Below are positions 9,162 through 17,611 of a DNA stretch of 64,000 nucleotides, one piece after another. The number at the start of each line of letters is the position of its first letter. Within the stretch, counting starts at the first letter, position 1. The position numbers and the translations under genes are program-made. The stretch comes from Proteobacteria bacterium UBA6503. GTDB taxonomy: Bacteria > Pseudomonadota > Alphaproteobacteria > UBA1280 > UBA6503. Location of the stretch: positions 603,464 through 667,463 of the forward strand of contig DJLZ01000005.1 of assembly GCA_002436405.1 (NCBI GenBank), read 5' to 3'. Below the pieces are notes generated by a model, which made no database searches, was not told where the DNA came from, and saw nothing but the letters and a program-made list of their open reading frames with translations.

Positions 9162-10151
9162 ATGTACGATATTACTTTTCTTGGCAACTCACCTGTTGAT
9201 GTTCTGATTAATGCCCCAGAAGAACTTTTGACCAAATACAACCTTAAAAAAGGTGACTGGGCCCCCGTTAGCCCTGAGGTTATTACTAACGTACTTGAAG
9301 ATCTTAAAGACGCTGAGAAAACCATTATGCCTGGTGGTTCAGCTGGTAACACAGCTTACGGCGCTGCCCGCCTTGGCAGCAAAGTGGCTTTCAACGGTTT
9401 TGTGGGCAACGACGACATGGGCCAAATTTACTACAAAAGCCTAACCGAAGCTGGCATTGATATGCCAACACCGGTTGATGGTGGCAAAACCCTTGTGATT
9501 TACGTACTAATTACACCAGATGGTGAGCGTACATTTATTACCACGGCCGAGCGTGTAGCCCTAGGTGAAGACGGTGTAAACGAAGACATGATTGCCAATA
9601 GCAAATGGCTTTACATTGAAGGCTACCTGTTCGATAACGAGTTTCAAGCCGTGCTTAAAGCCTGCCACATTGCCCGTAAACACAAGGTGCGCATTGCACT
9701 AACCCTTGCGGCCTCATTCTTTGTTGAACAACACTACGCCAAGATTGCGATGCTTGTGCGTGACGGTATTGACCTTTACATCTGCAATGAAGACGAGCTT
9801 TACACCCTTAAAAACTGCGAACTTACAGGCGACGATGCCCACCACGCAGAGCGCACACTTGCTCGCCTACGTGAGACCCCTAGCCTAGTAACGAACGGCA
9901 GCAAAGGTGCGACACTCAACACCTTGAAAGAAAAAACCCAAGTGCCAACCCAACCTGTTGATAGCATTGTTGATGCCACAGGTGCTGGCGATGCCTTTGC
10001 CGCTGGCTTTATGCATGCTTACGTAGGTGCTTATAACGCTGAAGACTCAATCAAGCTGGGCCATAGCCTTGCCGGCATGGTTATTCAGCAAATTGGTGGC
10101 CGCCTACCGACTGGCTACGAAGACATTCTTAAGTCGCACCAAGCGGCATAA
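9162..10151 (+). CDS. PfkB-family carbohydrate/nucleoside kinase, adenosine-kinase-like
   Basis: 329 residues. The N-terminus (YDITFLGNSPVDVLI) and the substrate loop GGSAGNTAYGAARLG match the ribokinase fold. The C-terminal signature DATGAGDAFAAGF supplies the anion hole and catalytic Asp. Alphaproteobacterial homologs are usually annotated adenosine kinase, but sugar specificity cannot be read from sequence. The gene is a single unit, ending in a strong terminator. Confidence 0.88.
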   Translation: MYDITFLGNSPVDVLINAPEELLTKYNLKKGDWAPVSPEVITNVLEDLKDAEKTIMPGGSAGNTAYGAARLGSKVAFNGFVGNDDMGQIYYKSLTEAGIDMPTPVDGGKTLVIYVLITPDGERTFITTAERVALGEDGVNEDMIANSKWLYIEGYLFDNEFQAVLKACHIARKHKVRIALTLAASFFVEQHYAKIAMLVRDGIDLYICNEDELYTLKNCELTGDDAHHAERTLARLRETPSLVTNGSKGATLNTLKEKTQVPTQPVDSIVDATGAGDAFAAGFMHAYVGAYNAEDSIKLGHSLAGMVIQQIGGRLPTGYEDILKSHQAA

Positions 10152-10168
10152 GCAAAACGCATAAAGAA

Positions 10169-10203
10169 AAAGCCCCGCCAGATAAACATGGCGGGGCTTT
10201 TTT
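10169..10203 (+). terminator. Terminator of the PfkB kinase gene
   Basis: Perfect stem AAAGCCCCGCCA / TGGCGGGGCTTT with an 8-nt loop, then a T run. The A run on the other side means it may also stop the convergent GAF gene. Confidence 0.92.
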
Positions 10204-10218
10204 AAATAGGTTATTTCA

Positions 10219-10830
10219 TTAGTCAATACGACCACCCTCAGCACGAACGGCAGCTTGCAGGCGCTTAATTTCTTCAACTAGGGCCGAGCGTTCAACCATC
10301 ATACCGATGATAAGCGCTAGCATTTCCATGTGCAGGGCATCTTCTTCACTAAAGACTGAGTATGTATCAACATCGTCACCCAGACGGTTAAGCAGCTGTA
10401 CAACGCCAATAACTTCGTTCTTGATATTTTTCAGTGGTACTGAAAGCATCGACATTGAGCGGTAACCGTCTTTTTTATCAAACGACTGGTTAAACTCGTA
10501 CGGGCGATTATCGGGAATCAGGTAAAGATCATCAATGTTCAACAGTGTGCCGTGGTTTGCCGTGTAGCCAGCAATTGATTGATCATTAATCGGAATGGTA
10601 AAGCTTGCAGTGCTCACATCAATTTTATCATTCTGCGCTGAAACACATCGTAGTGTGCGGCTGTCTTTACCACTAAGCAGTGGCTCACACACAAAAATAG
10701 TGCCCGCCTCGGCCAGTGTAAAGCGGCGGGTTTTGGCAAGCACATAACCTAAAAGTTCGTCAAAGGCTTCGTCGCCTTTAACATCCATTGTACTTACAAA
10801 CTCTTCAACTACGTTGCGGGGCGTGTTCAT
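10219..10830 (-). CDS. GAF-domain protein
   Basis: 203 residues, essentially one GAF domain (about 20-175) with the typical SVPLKNIKNEVIGVVQLLN strand-turn-strand and an F..EED helix, followed by a short coiled coil (MMVERSALVEEIKRLQAAVR). No kinase, cyclase or EAL/GGDEF output domain is attached. GAF domains bind cyclic nucleotides or other small ligands, or dimerise. It starts 45 nt after corA ends, so may share its transcript. The partner and ligand are unknown. Confidence 0.8.
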   Translation of the reverse strand: MNTPRNVVEEFVSTMDVKGDEAFDELLGYVLAKTRRFTLAEAGTIFVCEPLLSGKDSRTLRCVSAQNDKIDVSTASFTIPINDQSIAGYTANHGTLLNIDDLYLIPDNRPYEFNQSFDKKDGYRSMSMLSVPLKNIKNEVIGVVQLLNRLGDDVDTYSVFSEEDALHMEMLALIIGMMVERSALVEEIKRLQAAVRAEGGRID

Positions 10831-10874
10831 AACGTCTCTTCTTTATTTTCAATTACTTGGCTATTACTTTAGGC

Positions 10875-11996
10875 TTATTTACCAATCCAGCCTTTAATGC
10901 GGAAGTAAGCAATCATCCCGCAGGCGGCAAGTACCATCACACCTAATAATGTGGGGTATCCATACGCCCATTGCAACTCTGGCATGTTCCATTCTGAAAC
11001 TTCATTGTTAAAGTTCATGCCGTAAATACCTGCCAAAAAGCCTAGTGGCATAAAGATTGTGGCAAACAAAGTTAGAACTTTCATGACCTCGTTCATCTTA
11101 TGACTAACGGCAGACATATAAAGGTCAGTCATGCCTGAGGCACGCTCGCGGAAGGTTTCGGCCATATCCATAATTTGGATGGCATGGTCGTAACAGTCAC
11201 GCCAAAAGTTTTCACTTTTCTCGGTAATAAAGTTTTCATCACGCAGCAGGCTTGAAAGCATGTCACGAGTAAACCAAGCTGAACGGCGCATCGTCTGCAG
11301 CTGGTTTTTAACGGTATGGATAACCTGAAGCATATCTTCTGATGGGTTATTCAGAATATCATCTTCCATAGAGTCTAGGTTGTCTGCAAAGGCATCAAGG
11401 ATTGGGAAGTAACTATCAACCGTGGCATCAATAAGGGCATAAGCTAGGTATTCGGCACCTGTACCACGAATGCGGCCCTTGCCTTCACGCAGGCGTTCGC
11501 GGATGCGCTCAAAGCTATCGCCGTCATGCTCTTGGATGGTAATCACAAGGTTCTCTTTAATAAACATGCTTACCTGCTCAAGTTCGGCAAGGCCCTCTGG
11601 GCTGTTATGAGGCATGCGCACAACAATGTAGGTGTGGTCTTTATAGTCTTCAGCTTTAGGGCGCTGGTGCAGCTTCATCACGTCTTCCATTGCAAGGTCG
11701 TGAAACGCAAAGGTTTTACCCATTGTTGTAATGGCATCAACGTCTTTAAGGCCAGTAATGTTAAGCCAAACGGTGTTCCACTTTTTAGCAAGTTTAGCTA
11801 CTTCATCAATTGACGTTACAACCGTTTCGAGGATGTCTTTCTCGTTAGAGTCGTAAGCCATAACTGTCATTACAGTTTCTTGCGCTTCAGGCACAGCTTC
11901 AATCACGCCTGGTTTTACACCGGCAGCCGTACGTGTTTGACGACGTGGTGTGCGCTTTAGAAGGTTATACTTCTGTAGTAGATGCTTACGTTTCAT
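10875..11996 (-). CDS. corA: CorA-family Mg2+/Co2+ transporter
   Basis: 373 residues. Large cytoplasmic N-terminal domain, long stalk helix, and two C-terminal membrane helices; the selectivity motif YGMNF ends the first helix. An extra basic N-terminus of ~25 residues precedes the domain. CorA forms a pentameric channel for Mg2+ uptake. It lies 24 nt downstream of ung on the same strand. Confidence 0.93.
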   Translation of the reverse strand: MKRKHLLQKYNLLKRTPRRQTRTAAGVKPGVIEAVPEAQETVMTVMAYDSNEKDILETVVTSIDEVAKLAKKWNTVWLNITGLKDVDAITTMGKTFAFHDLAMEDVMKLHQRPKAEDYKDHTYIVVRMPHNSPEGLAELEQVSMFIKENLVITIQEHDGDSFERIRERLREGKGRIRGTGAEYLAYALIDATVDSYFPILDAFADNLDSMEDDILNNPSEDMLQVIHTVKNQLQTMRRSAWFTRDMLSSLLRDENFITEKSENFWRDCYDHAIQIMDMAETFRERASGMTDLYMSAVSHKMNEVMKVLTLFATIFMPLGFLAGIYGMNFNNEVSEWNMPELQWAYGYPTLLGVMVLAACGMIAYFRIKGWIGK

Positions 11997-12020
11997 AAAT
12001 GGATACTCTAATTATTATTT

Positions 12021-12698
12021 TTAATTAAACCATTGTACGGTCTTTTTACCGTTCTTGGCCAGATATTCATTCGTTTTTACAAAATGGCCGCACCCTAAAA
12101 AGCCACGATGTGCTGAAAGTGGTGACGGATGTGGTGCTTCAAGCACCATATGTTTTGAGGTATCAATCAGGCCTTTTTTACTGCGTGCAAAGCCACCCCA
12201 TAACATAAAGACGACATTCTCTTGCTGTTCACTAACCGTGCGGATAACCTCATCTGTAAAGGTTTCCCACCCTTTATTGCGGTGTGCCGCGGGTGTATTT
12301 TCTTCTACCGTTAGTACAGCATTAAGCAGAAGAACACCTTGGTCAGCCCACTTAGTCAGGCAGCCATGTTTTGGGGTTTCCCCACCAATTGATTGCGCAA
12401 TTTCTTTATAAATATTACGCAGTGATGGTGGCACCTTTTCACCCTCGGGGACCGAGAATGAAAGCCCGTGTGCTTGGCCTGGGTTGTGGTAAGGATCTTG
12501 CCCCAAAATAACAACCTTAACATCAGGTAAGTGCGTCTTTTTAAAAGCGGCAAAGTAGTTAGGCCCACTTGGGTAGATACGTGCACCATTGGCTTGGCGT
12601 GCCTTTAAAAAGGTGCGTAGCTCTTCCATGTAGGGTTTTTCAAGTTCAGGCTGTAGGTGCGTTAGCCAGCTTTGAGGCAGGTCAGCTTTAGGGGTCAT
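12021..12698 (-). CDS. ung: Uracil-DNA glycosylase (family 1)
   Basis: 225 residues. The water-activating loop GQDPYHNPGQAHGLSFS and the leucine-intercalation loop HPSPLSAHRG are both intact, so the enzyme should be active in excising uracil from DNA. Its ATG overlaps the msrB stop (ATGA, 4 bp), implying coupled translation. Confidence 0.98.
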   Translation of the reverse strand: MTPKADLPQSWLTHLQPELEKPYMEELRTFLKARQANGARIYPSGPNYFAAFKKTHLPDVKVVILGQDPYHNPGQAHGLSFSVPEGEKVPPSLRNIYKEIAQSIGGETPKHGCLTKWADQGVLLLNAVLTVEENTPAAHRNKGWETFTDEVIRTVSEQQENVVFMLWGGFARSKKGLIDTSKHMVLEAPHPSPLSAHRGFLGCGHFVKTNEYLAKNGKKTVQWFN

Positions 12699-13093
12699 GA
12701 TGTGCCCTCTTCCGTATCAGGAATAAACTTAAGCGCAACGCCGTTGTTGCAGTAACGTAGGCCAGTAGGCGCAGGGCCGTCTTCAAAAACGTGGCCTTGG
12801 TGGCCGCCGCATTTAGCGCAGTGGTATTCGGTACGAGGTACTAGAAGTTTAAAATCAGTTTTGGTTTCGACGTTGCCATCAATCACATCGTAAAAGCTTG
12901 GCCAGCCTGAGCCACTTTCATACTTGGTTGTGCTTTTAAATAAAGGCTGCCCACAACCTGCACACACATACGTGCCGGGGCGCTTTTCAGCATTTAAGGG
13001 GCTTGAGTTTGGCGCTTCGGTGCCTTCACAACGCAGAACTTCAAATTCTTTATCGCCTAGTTTTTCGCGCCATTCATCTTTAGAAAACTTCAT
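12695..13093 (-). CDS. msrB: Peptide-methionine (R)-S-oxide reductase MsrB
   Basis: 132 residues. Two CxxC pairs (CAGC, CAKC) form the structural zinc site and the catalytic Cys lies in RYCNNGVALKF. It reduces methionine-R-sulfoxide in oxidised proteins. It is translationally coupled to ung downstream, giving a small damage-repair pair. Confidence 0.96.
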   Translation of the reverse strand: MKFSKDEWREKLGDKEFEVLRCEGTEAPNSSPLNAEKRPGTYVCAGCGQPLFKSTTKYESGSGWPSFYDVIDGNVETKTDFKLLVPRTEYHCAKCGGHQGHVFEDGPAPTGLRYCNNGVALKFIPDTEEGTS

Positions 13094-13125
13094 ATCAAAC
13101 CTCGTACAAGTGCATTACGTGGCCA

Positions 13126-14010
13126 CTATTGTAGCGGATATTTAAGTAGTTCGGGCCACTTATCTTGCCAGTTCGTATCGTGCCCGGTGCCCGTTACAAT
13201 GTGCATACGTGCTTTGGCTCGGTTATTACTGCCTGTTTGCTTAAGTAAGTAGCTATGAGCCACATTTGGCGGGATAGTGTGATCAGTTTCGCCAATAAAG
13301 TGCATCTGCGGAATACGGTTCCCACGCTCAGCATAGGTTAGTGGGTTCAATGAGTGTTTAAGAGGTTCCATATTATGAATACGGGTAAACATGAGTGTAT
13401 CTAGGTTACCAGCAACTGTTCTGAGCGACTTAATATCGGTACGTGTATGGGCAAGTAAAGTGGCAAGTGTGCCGCCACCTGAAAAGCCAACAAGCTCAAA
13501 CTGGTCGATGTTGTAGTTCACTTTAAGCTGATTCAAAATACGCATATAAAGGTTATACACGTTGCCGCTATAACGATGGGTGGTCCAATACTTTTTACCG
13601 CATTTGTATTGTGGGTTTTTCATGTACTGGCAAAGGCGCGCAAGGTAAATCACATCACTTGCATCATCCACACTGGCAAGTTCAAGTGCCACTGGGCGTA
13701 CAGGTGTTGGGTTTGTTGAGGGCTGTGCACGGTTTAGGTTGGTAAAACCATCACCTTCAATGTATAGGCGCACAATATGCGGCGTATTAGCGGCAGGGCT
13801 CGCTTTATCTGAAGGCTCTTTATCGGTAACTTCTGTTGAAAGTTTTTGATAGCTCTTAATATCAAAACCATCAACCTTAAGCAAGACGGGCTTCAAGTCG
13901 CCGCTAATGGCGACAGTATTGGCATTATCAATGCGTTTTTTTGGCGTGGGAATGCTTGAACACCCCACAACCAATAAACCAAGAACAATAGGCGTAACAA
14001 ACTTCATCAT
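13126..14010 (-). CDS. Lipoprotein with alpha/beta-hydrolase fold
   Basis: 294 residues. Signal peptide with lipobox VVGC (Cys17). The nucleophile elbow is GFSGGG, a likely acid lies in GETDHTIPP and the catalytic His in GTGHDTNW, so the triad appears complete. It is probably membrane-anchored and faces the periplasm. The substrate (ester, peptide or lipid) is unknown. It sits 32 nt before msrB and follows the antiporter gene on the same strand. Confidence 0.75.
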   Translation of the reverse strand: MMKFVTPIVLGLLVVGCSSIPTPKKRIDNANTVAISGDLKPVLLKVDGFDIKSYQKLSTEVTDKEPSDKASPAANTPHIVRLYIEGDGFTNLNRAQPSTNPTPVRPVALELASVDDASDVIYLARLCQYMKNPQYKCGKKYWTTHRYSGNVYNLYMRILNQLKVNYNIDQFELVGFSGGGTLATLLAHTRTDIKSLRTVAGNLDTLMFTRIHNMEPLKHSLNPLTYAERGNRIPQMHFIGETDHTIPPNVAHSYLLKQTGSNNRAKARMHIVTGTGHDTNWQDKWPELLKYPLQ

Positions 14011-14057
14011 CGTTTTTAAAACCTACCAAGTTCCTTTATACAAAACCAACGGCACTA

Positions 14058-15917
14058 TTAGCTGTTAGGCTTTGCTTTGTTAGCAGCCGCCGTACGGCCA
14101 CGCTTTTGCGCAGCTTGCGTGCGTTGGTCTTTAGTTGGCGCAAAGAATACCAATGAGTGCCCTTCCGGTGGGTTAAAGTCCACTTGTGCACTGTTAAAGT
14201 ACAAACGGCCAGAACCACTAATTGAAAGCACAGGCATTGCATGGTCACCGTGCTTACTTACAAAGTCAGCGTAGCTGAATTCATCAGTCAGTTGTACGCT
14301 CGCAAACTCCCAACCCTGTAGGTGTTTAGCCATTAGGTTATCGTAGCTTGCGTTTTCACCAATCAGCGTACGACCACGCAAGGTGTGGCTATAGGCTTTC
14401 GGGTCAGACTCATCATCTTTATCGCTAGCAAGCTGCACAACGCCATTACGGCCAAACTCATGCGCAAAGCGGCTGCACACTAGTGTGTTGTAGGCAAAGT
14501 TGTCGGTTGCCGCCAAAATAAAGCTGTACGGGTTAAATTCAATGTTGTGCTCGGCTTCTTCAGAGGCAATCTCACCGTAGTGCACAGGTACACTGGCAAG
14601 GCGTGCTTGACGTAGGTGGTGCCAGTTATGGTCAGCCAATAGCACAGGCACTTCATGCTCTTTAAGCAGTAGTGCAAGCTCTGAGCTTAGAGGGTTTGCG
14701 CCCACAATCAATACACCGCCTGATTTTGTTGCGGTAAGCTTAAGCTTAGTTGCCAGTGTTTTAAGGCTAAAGCCGTAAATCAGAACTGTTGAAAGCACCA
14801 CAGCGAATGATAGCGGCACCATACGGGCACCATCTTCAAAGCCTGCTTCCACAAGTGCTGGGCCCAATAGACCACAAATCGCAACCAATACAACACCACG
14901 AGGTGCTACACAGCCTACAAGGATTTTTTCATTCAATGAAAGTGACGTGTCCTTAGTCGACATTGCCACCACCAACGGACGCACAACAACAATCATTGCC
15001 AAAATAAACAAGATGTCGCGCAGGCCAATTTGCTGAATATCAGCAACGGTCAGCGTTGCTGTAAGTAGAATAAACAAGAATGAAATTAGGATAATACTTA
15101 GGTATTCCTTAATACGACGGATTTCATCCACGCTTGAAATTTTACTGTTGGCCAAAACCATACCCAAAACGGTTACAGCAATTAGACCACCCTCTTCTAG
15201 CACCATGTTGGCCATAACGTAGCCAGTTACAACGGCGGTAAGGGTTACAGGCGCCTTCAAAAATTCAGGTAGGTGGTCATCGCGCATCAGCCAAACCATA
15301 GCACGGCCAAAGGCAGCACTTGCCGCTGCGATAAAGAGGATAATAACGGTCAGGTCAATGGCGCTTGCCACAGGGTCTGACTGCATGCTGCTTTGGGTCA
15401 AAAACTCATAGGCAATAACCGCAAACATCGCGCCTACAGGGTCAACAACAATACCTTCCCACTTCAGGACTGATGCCACACGGCTGTTAAGCTTTGCCTG
15501 ACGCAATAGCGGGATAATAACCGTTGGCCCCGTTACCACCAAAATACCACCGAATACGATTGAGACACCCCACGAAAGGCCAGCTACATAAACAGCTGCC
15601 AGTGTAATAAGTACCCAACTTAAAAAGCCCCCAAGCCACACAAGCTGCCAAACGGCCCGACGAATTTCACGAAGCTCAGAAAACTTAAGACTAAGCCCCC
15701 CATCAAAAAGAATAACAGCTACCGCCATCGAAACCAGCATGCCTAGCATATCGCCCATTTGGTTATGCGGATTAAGCACATCAAGGCCAGGCCCTAGCAA
15801 AATACCTACTGCTGAAAGTAGAATAATCGCTGGTACATGAAGTTTCCAAGCAAGCCACTGCGCGCCAGTAGCCAGAATAAGTAGCAGCATAAATAGCTCA
15901 ACTGCGTGATGATCCAT
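14058..15917 (-). CDS. CPA-family cation:proton antiporter with C-terminal nucleotide-binding (RCK/TrkA-N-like) domain
   Basis: 619 residues. About twelve membrane helices in residues 1-390, including LFDGGLSL, TGPTVIIPLLRQ and WEGIVVDPVGA, which match NhaP-type Na+(K+)/H+ antiporters. A Rossmann-like domain (GGVLIVGANPLSSELALLL…) follows, and a C-terminal segment ends in a basic tail. It likely handles sodium or potassium and pH. The ion and the regulator are not determined by sequence. Confidence 0.87.
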   Translation of the reverse strand: MDHHAVELFMLLLILATGAQWLAWKLHVPAIILLSAVGILLGPGLDVLNPHNQMGDMLGMLVSMAVAVILFDGGLSLKFSELREIRRAVWQLVWLGGFLSWVLITLAAVYVAGLSWGVSIVFGGILVVTGPTVIIPLLRQAKLNSRVASVLKWEGIVVDPVGAMFAVIAYEFLTQSSMQSDPVASAIDLTVIILFIAAASAAFGRAMVWLMRDDHLPEFLKAPVTLTAVVTGYVMANMVLEEGGLIAVTVLGMVLANSKISSVDEIRRIKEYLSIILISFLFILLTATLTVADIQQIGLRDILFILAMIVVVRPLVVAMSTKDTSLSLNEKILVGCVAPRGVVLVAICGLLGPALVEAGFEDGARMVPLSFAVVLSTVLIYGFSLKTLATKLKLTATKSGGVLIVGANPLSSELALLLKEHEVPVLLADHNWHHLRQARLASVPVHYGEIASEEAEHNIEFNPYSFILAATDNFAYNTLVCSRFAHEFGRNGVVQLASDKDDESDPKAYSHTLRGRTLIGENASYDNLMAKHLQGWEFASVQLTDEFSYADFVSKHGDHAMPVLSISGSGRLYFNSAQVDFNPPEGHSLVFFAPTKDQRTQAAQKRGRTAAANKAKPNS

Positions 15918-16053
15918 CGTTTAAAACCTTTATGATTAATATGCCTGTTTATTTATGTTCTAATTTTGCCACAGGCCTAAAGTTTTAACAGAGTACGTTA
16001 TAGTCCCACTGTACACAAACCCTTTTTTGGTGTAATAAGGCGGCATGAATAGT

Positions 16054-16098
16054 TTATCTTCTATATTCTTTTACGCTTACACAGGAGTCATGTAACAC
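16054..16098 (+). promoter_or_regulatory. Pyrimidine-rich leader with start-stop ATGTAA
   Basis: TTATCTTC at 16054-16061 opens a pyrimidine-rich stretch leading to AGGAG at 16083-16087. An ATG at 16090 is followed at once by TAA, giving a minimal start-stop ORF 2 nt after the Shine-Dalgarno; the real gene starts at 16099. The same TTATCTTC octamer appears in the leaders of the genes at 17612 and 19465. Confidence 0.55.
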
Positions 16099-16731
16099 AT
16101 GAAAACTCAAGCCTCTCTTGGTGCAACTGCACCCCTCACTGCCCAAATCAAAGCTGTCACTCATGGTGAAGGCGTCGAAAAAGCCCTGATGGCAAGTTTC
16201 GCTGACAACGGCACCCCGCTGGCCACACTGGCCATCGAAGCACTTGCTAACGACCTGCTGCCTACGGCCTACCCGGACCTTGCCAAACTGCGTGACAACG
16301 CAACCGAAGCCTTCGACAAGTGCGTGCTTGCAGCCATCAACGAGCTGTACTCCACCTACGGGCGCAACGTGCCTGCAGCGTTTTACAACGTTCTGCTGAC
16401 CGCAGCGTTCAAGTCGGATGACGGTATCATGTACCGCATGTTCCAAAAAGCCAACCAGCTGGAAGAAGACCGTCTGAACGACGCTGTGCTTCACGCCATG
16501 CTGCTGGTCACGCCAATTGGCCTGCATGTGCAGTCGGTTCTTTCGGGTTACGGCCTTGAGCTGGTTCACGTGATGAACTGCTCGTGCATTCTGCGTCCGA
16601 CGGCTCGTAAGCCGTTCGAAGCCCCCGTCGACCGTGACGAGCTTCCGGCGCTGACCGAGAACCTGATGGCCGCGGCACTTGAACAATACGGCGTTAATGC
16701 TGTATCATCGGGTGATAAGCGCGGGTTTTAA
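16099..16731 (+). CDS. Unrecognised 210-residue soluble protein (GC-richer orphan set)
   Basis: I do not recognise this family. The protein looks soluble and mostly helical, with an Ala/Leu-rich N-terminal half and one Cys pair (CSC) near residue 155. Codons favour C/G in third position (CTG, GCC, GAC, AAC), unlike the genes to its left. Start ATG 16099, AGGAG 11 nt upstream. It is followed 41 nt later by the CDF-like gene, after which comes the first terminator, so the two probably form one transcript. Confidence 0.75.
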   Translation: MKTQASLGATAPLTAQIKAVTHGEGVEKALMASFADNGTPLATLAIEALANDLLPTAYPDLAKLRDNATEAFDKCVLAAINELYSTYGRNVPAAFYNVLLTAAFKSDDGIMYRMFQKANQLEEDRLNDAVLHAMLLVTPIGLHVQSVLSGYGLELVHVMNCSCILRPTARKPFEAPVDRDELPALTENLMAAALEQYGVNAVSSGDKRGF

Positions 16732-16772
16732 GACTCTCTCTTTTACTTTTATACTTGTATAAGGAGTTCCTT

Positions 16773-17408
16773 GTGGACAACAACAAGACAACCCCAGGTT
16801 TGCGCCTGTTGTGGGGTTTGCTCATCATGCTTGGCTTTGCCGGGCTTGAGCTGACCACCGGTGCAATGCTGGGTATCAGCACTCTGCTGGCCGATGGCCT
16901 TGACATGCTGGGCCATAGCGGCCTGCTTGCCTTGGCAATGACCGTGCAAATTGTGGCAGCTCGCCTGCCCGATACTGCACGTGCCAAAACCGAAGGTTAT
17001 GGCGGCCTTGCCATCGCAGCTTACCTGTTCATTATGGCGGTGATTCTTATCACCACTGGTGGGCACGGCGGTCATGGTGGCCATCACGGGCACCATGGTC
17101 ACATGGAAGCTGAGCATGCTGGCTTCGTCATCATGGGCTTTGCTGTTCTTAGCATCATCATCCATGCGGGTACGGGCAAGCTGCTTTACGGCGGCAAGTG
17201 TCATCCGCTTGTGTTGGGTGCCTGCGTGTACATCTTCAGTCACACCTTCATGGCAATTGCCATGTTCGGCGGTGGTCTGCTGATGGCCGTAACAGGCTTC
17301 CATAACATGGATATGATCCTCACCCTGGGCATTGCCCTGTTTATGGGTGCAGGCGCTGGCAAGCTGGGTCACCTTTCGTACCGCCGCTTGAAGCAGGCTA
17401 AAAAGTAA
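16773..17408 (+). CDS. Cation-diffusion-facilitator-like membrane protein with altered metal site
   Basis: GTG start at 16773 chosen for AAGGAG at 16761-16766; 211 residues. About six hydrophobic helices with a His-rich loop (GGHGGHHGHHGH, about residues 96-110) between helices, exactly where CDF zinc transporters carry one. Helix 2 reads LLADGLDMLGH: the family's HxxxD metal pair is swapped to DxxxH (D44, H48). In the later site the usual HxxxD reads HTFMA, so the Asp is missing. The C-terminal cytoplasmic domain of normal CDF proteins (~300 residues) is absent. It may move a different ion or work as a metal sensor/carrier; function is inferred only. Confidence 0.7.
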   Translation: MDNNKTTPGLRLLWGLLIMLGFAGLELTTGAMLGISTLLADGLDMLGHSGLLALAMTVQIVAARLPDTARAKTEGYGGLAIAAYLFIMAVILITTGGHGGHGGHHGHHGHMEAEHAGFVIMGFAVLSIIIHAGTGKLLYGGKCHPLVLGACVYIFSHTFMAIAMFGGGLLMAVTGFHNMDMILTLGIALFMGAGAGKLGHLSYRRLKQAKK

Positions 17409-17440
17409 TCTTAGCAAGCCACAGCAACACAATTAACGTA

Positions 17441-17472
17441 AACAGCCCCTCTTAACCGAGGGGCTGTTTTTT
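17441..17472 (+). terminator. Terminator of the 16099-17408 unit
   Basis: Perfect 11-bp stem AACAGCCCCTC / GAGGGGCTGTT, 6-nt loop, then six T. Confidence 0.93.
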
Positions 17473-17509
17473 ATGCATTTACATAGCCTCATTTTGTATA
17501 CAAAACCTG

Positions 17510-17538
17510 TTGTATTCCCCCTCAAACTGGCCTATATG
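17510..17538 (+). promoter_or_regulatory. Candidate promoter TTGTAT-17-TATATG for the 17612 gene
   Basis: TTGTAT at 17510-17515 and TATATG at 17533-17538, exactly 17 bp apart. It is followed by a pyrimidine-rich leader that begins with TTATCTTC (17553-17560) and a purine-rich ribosome site (AGAGAGGA) before the ATG at 17612. Spacing and -35 match the promoters proposed at 23.8, 25.6, 25.8 and 48.9 kb. Confidence 0.65.
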
Positions 17539-17611
17539 TGGGTGGTTATATTTTATCTTCACATTTTCTTTTCTTATTCTACCTTCCATCCCCTTACAGA
17601 GAGGACCCAAC

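Noticed and set aside
17510..17611. An upstream in-frame extension of the Cys-rich membrane protein gene
   Set aside because: It would start inside the proposed -35 element and translate the pyrimidine-rich leader; the ATG at 17612 has a good ribosome site.
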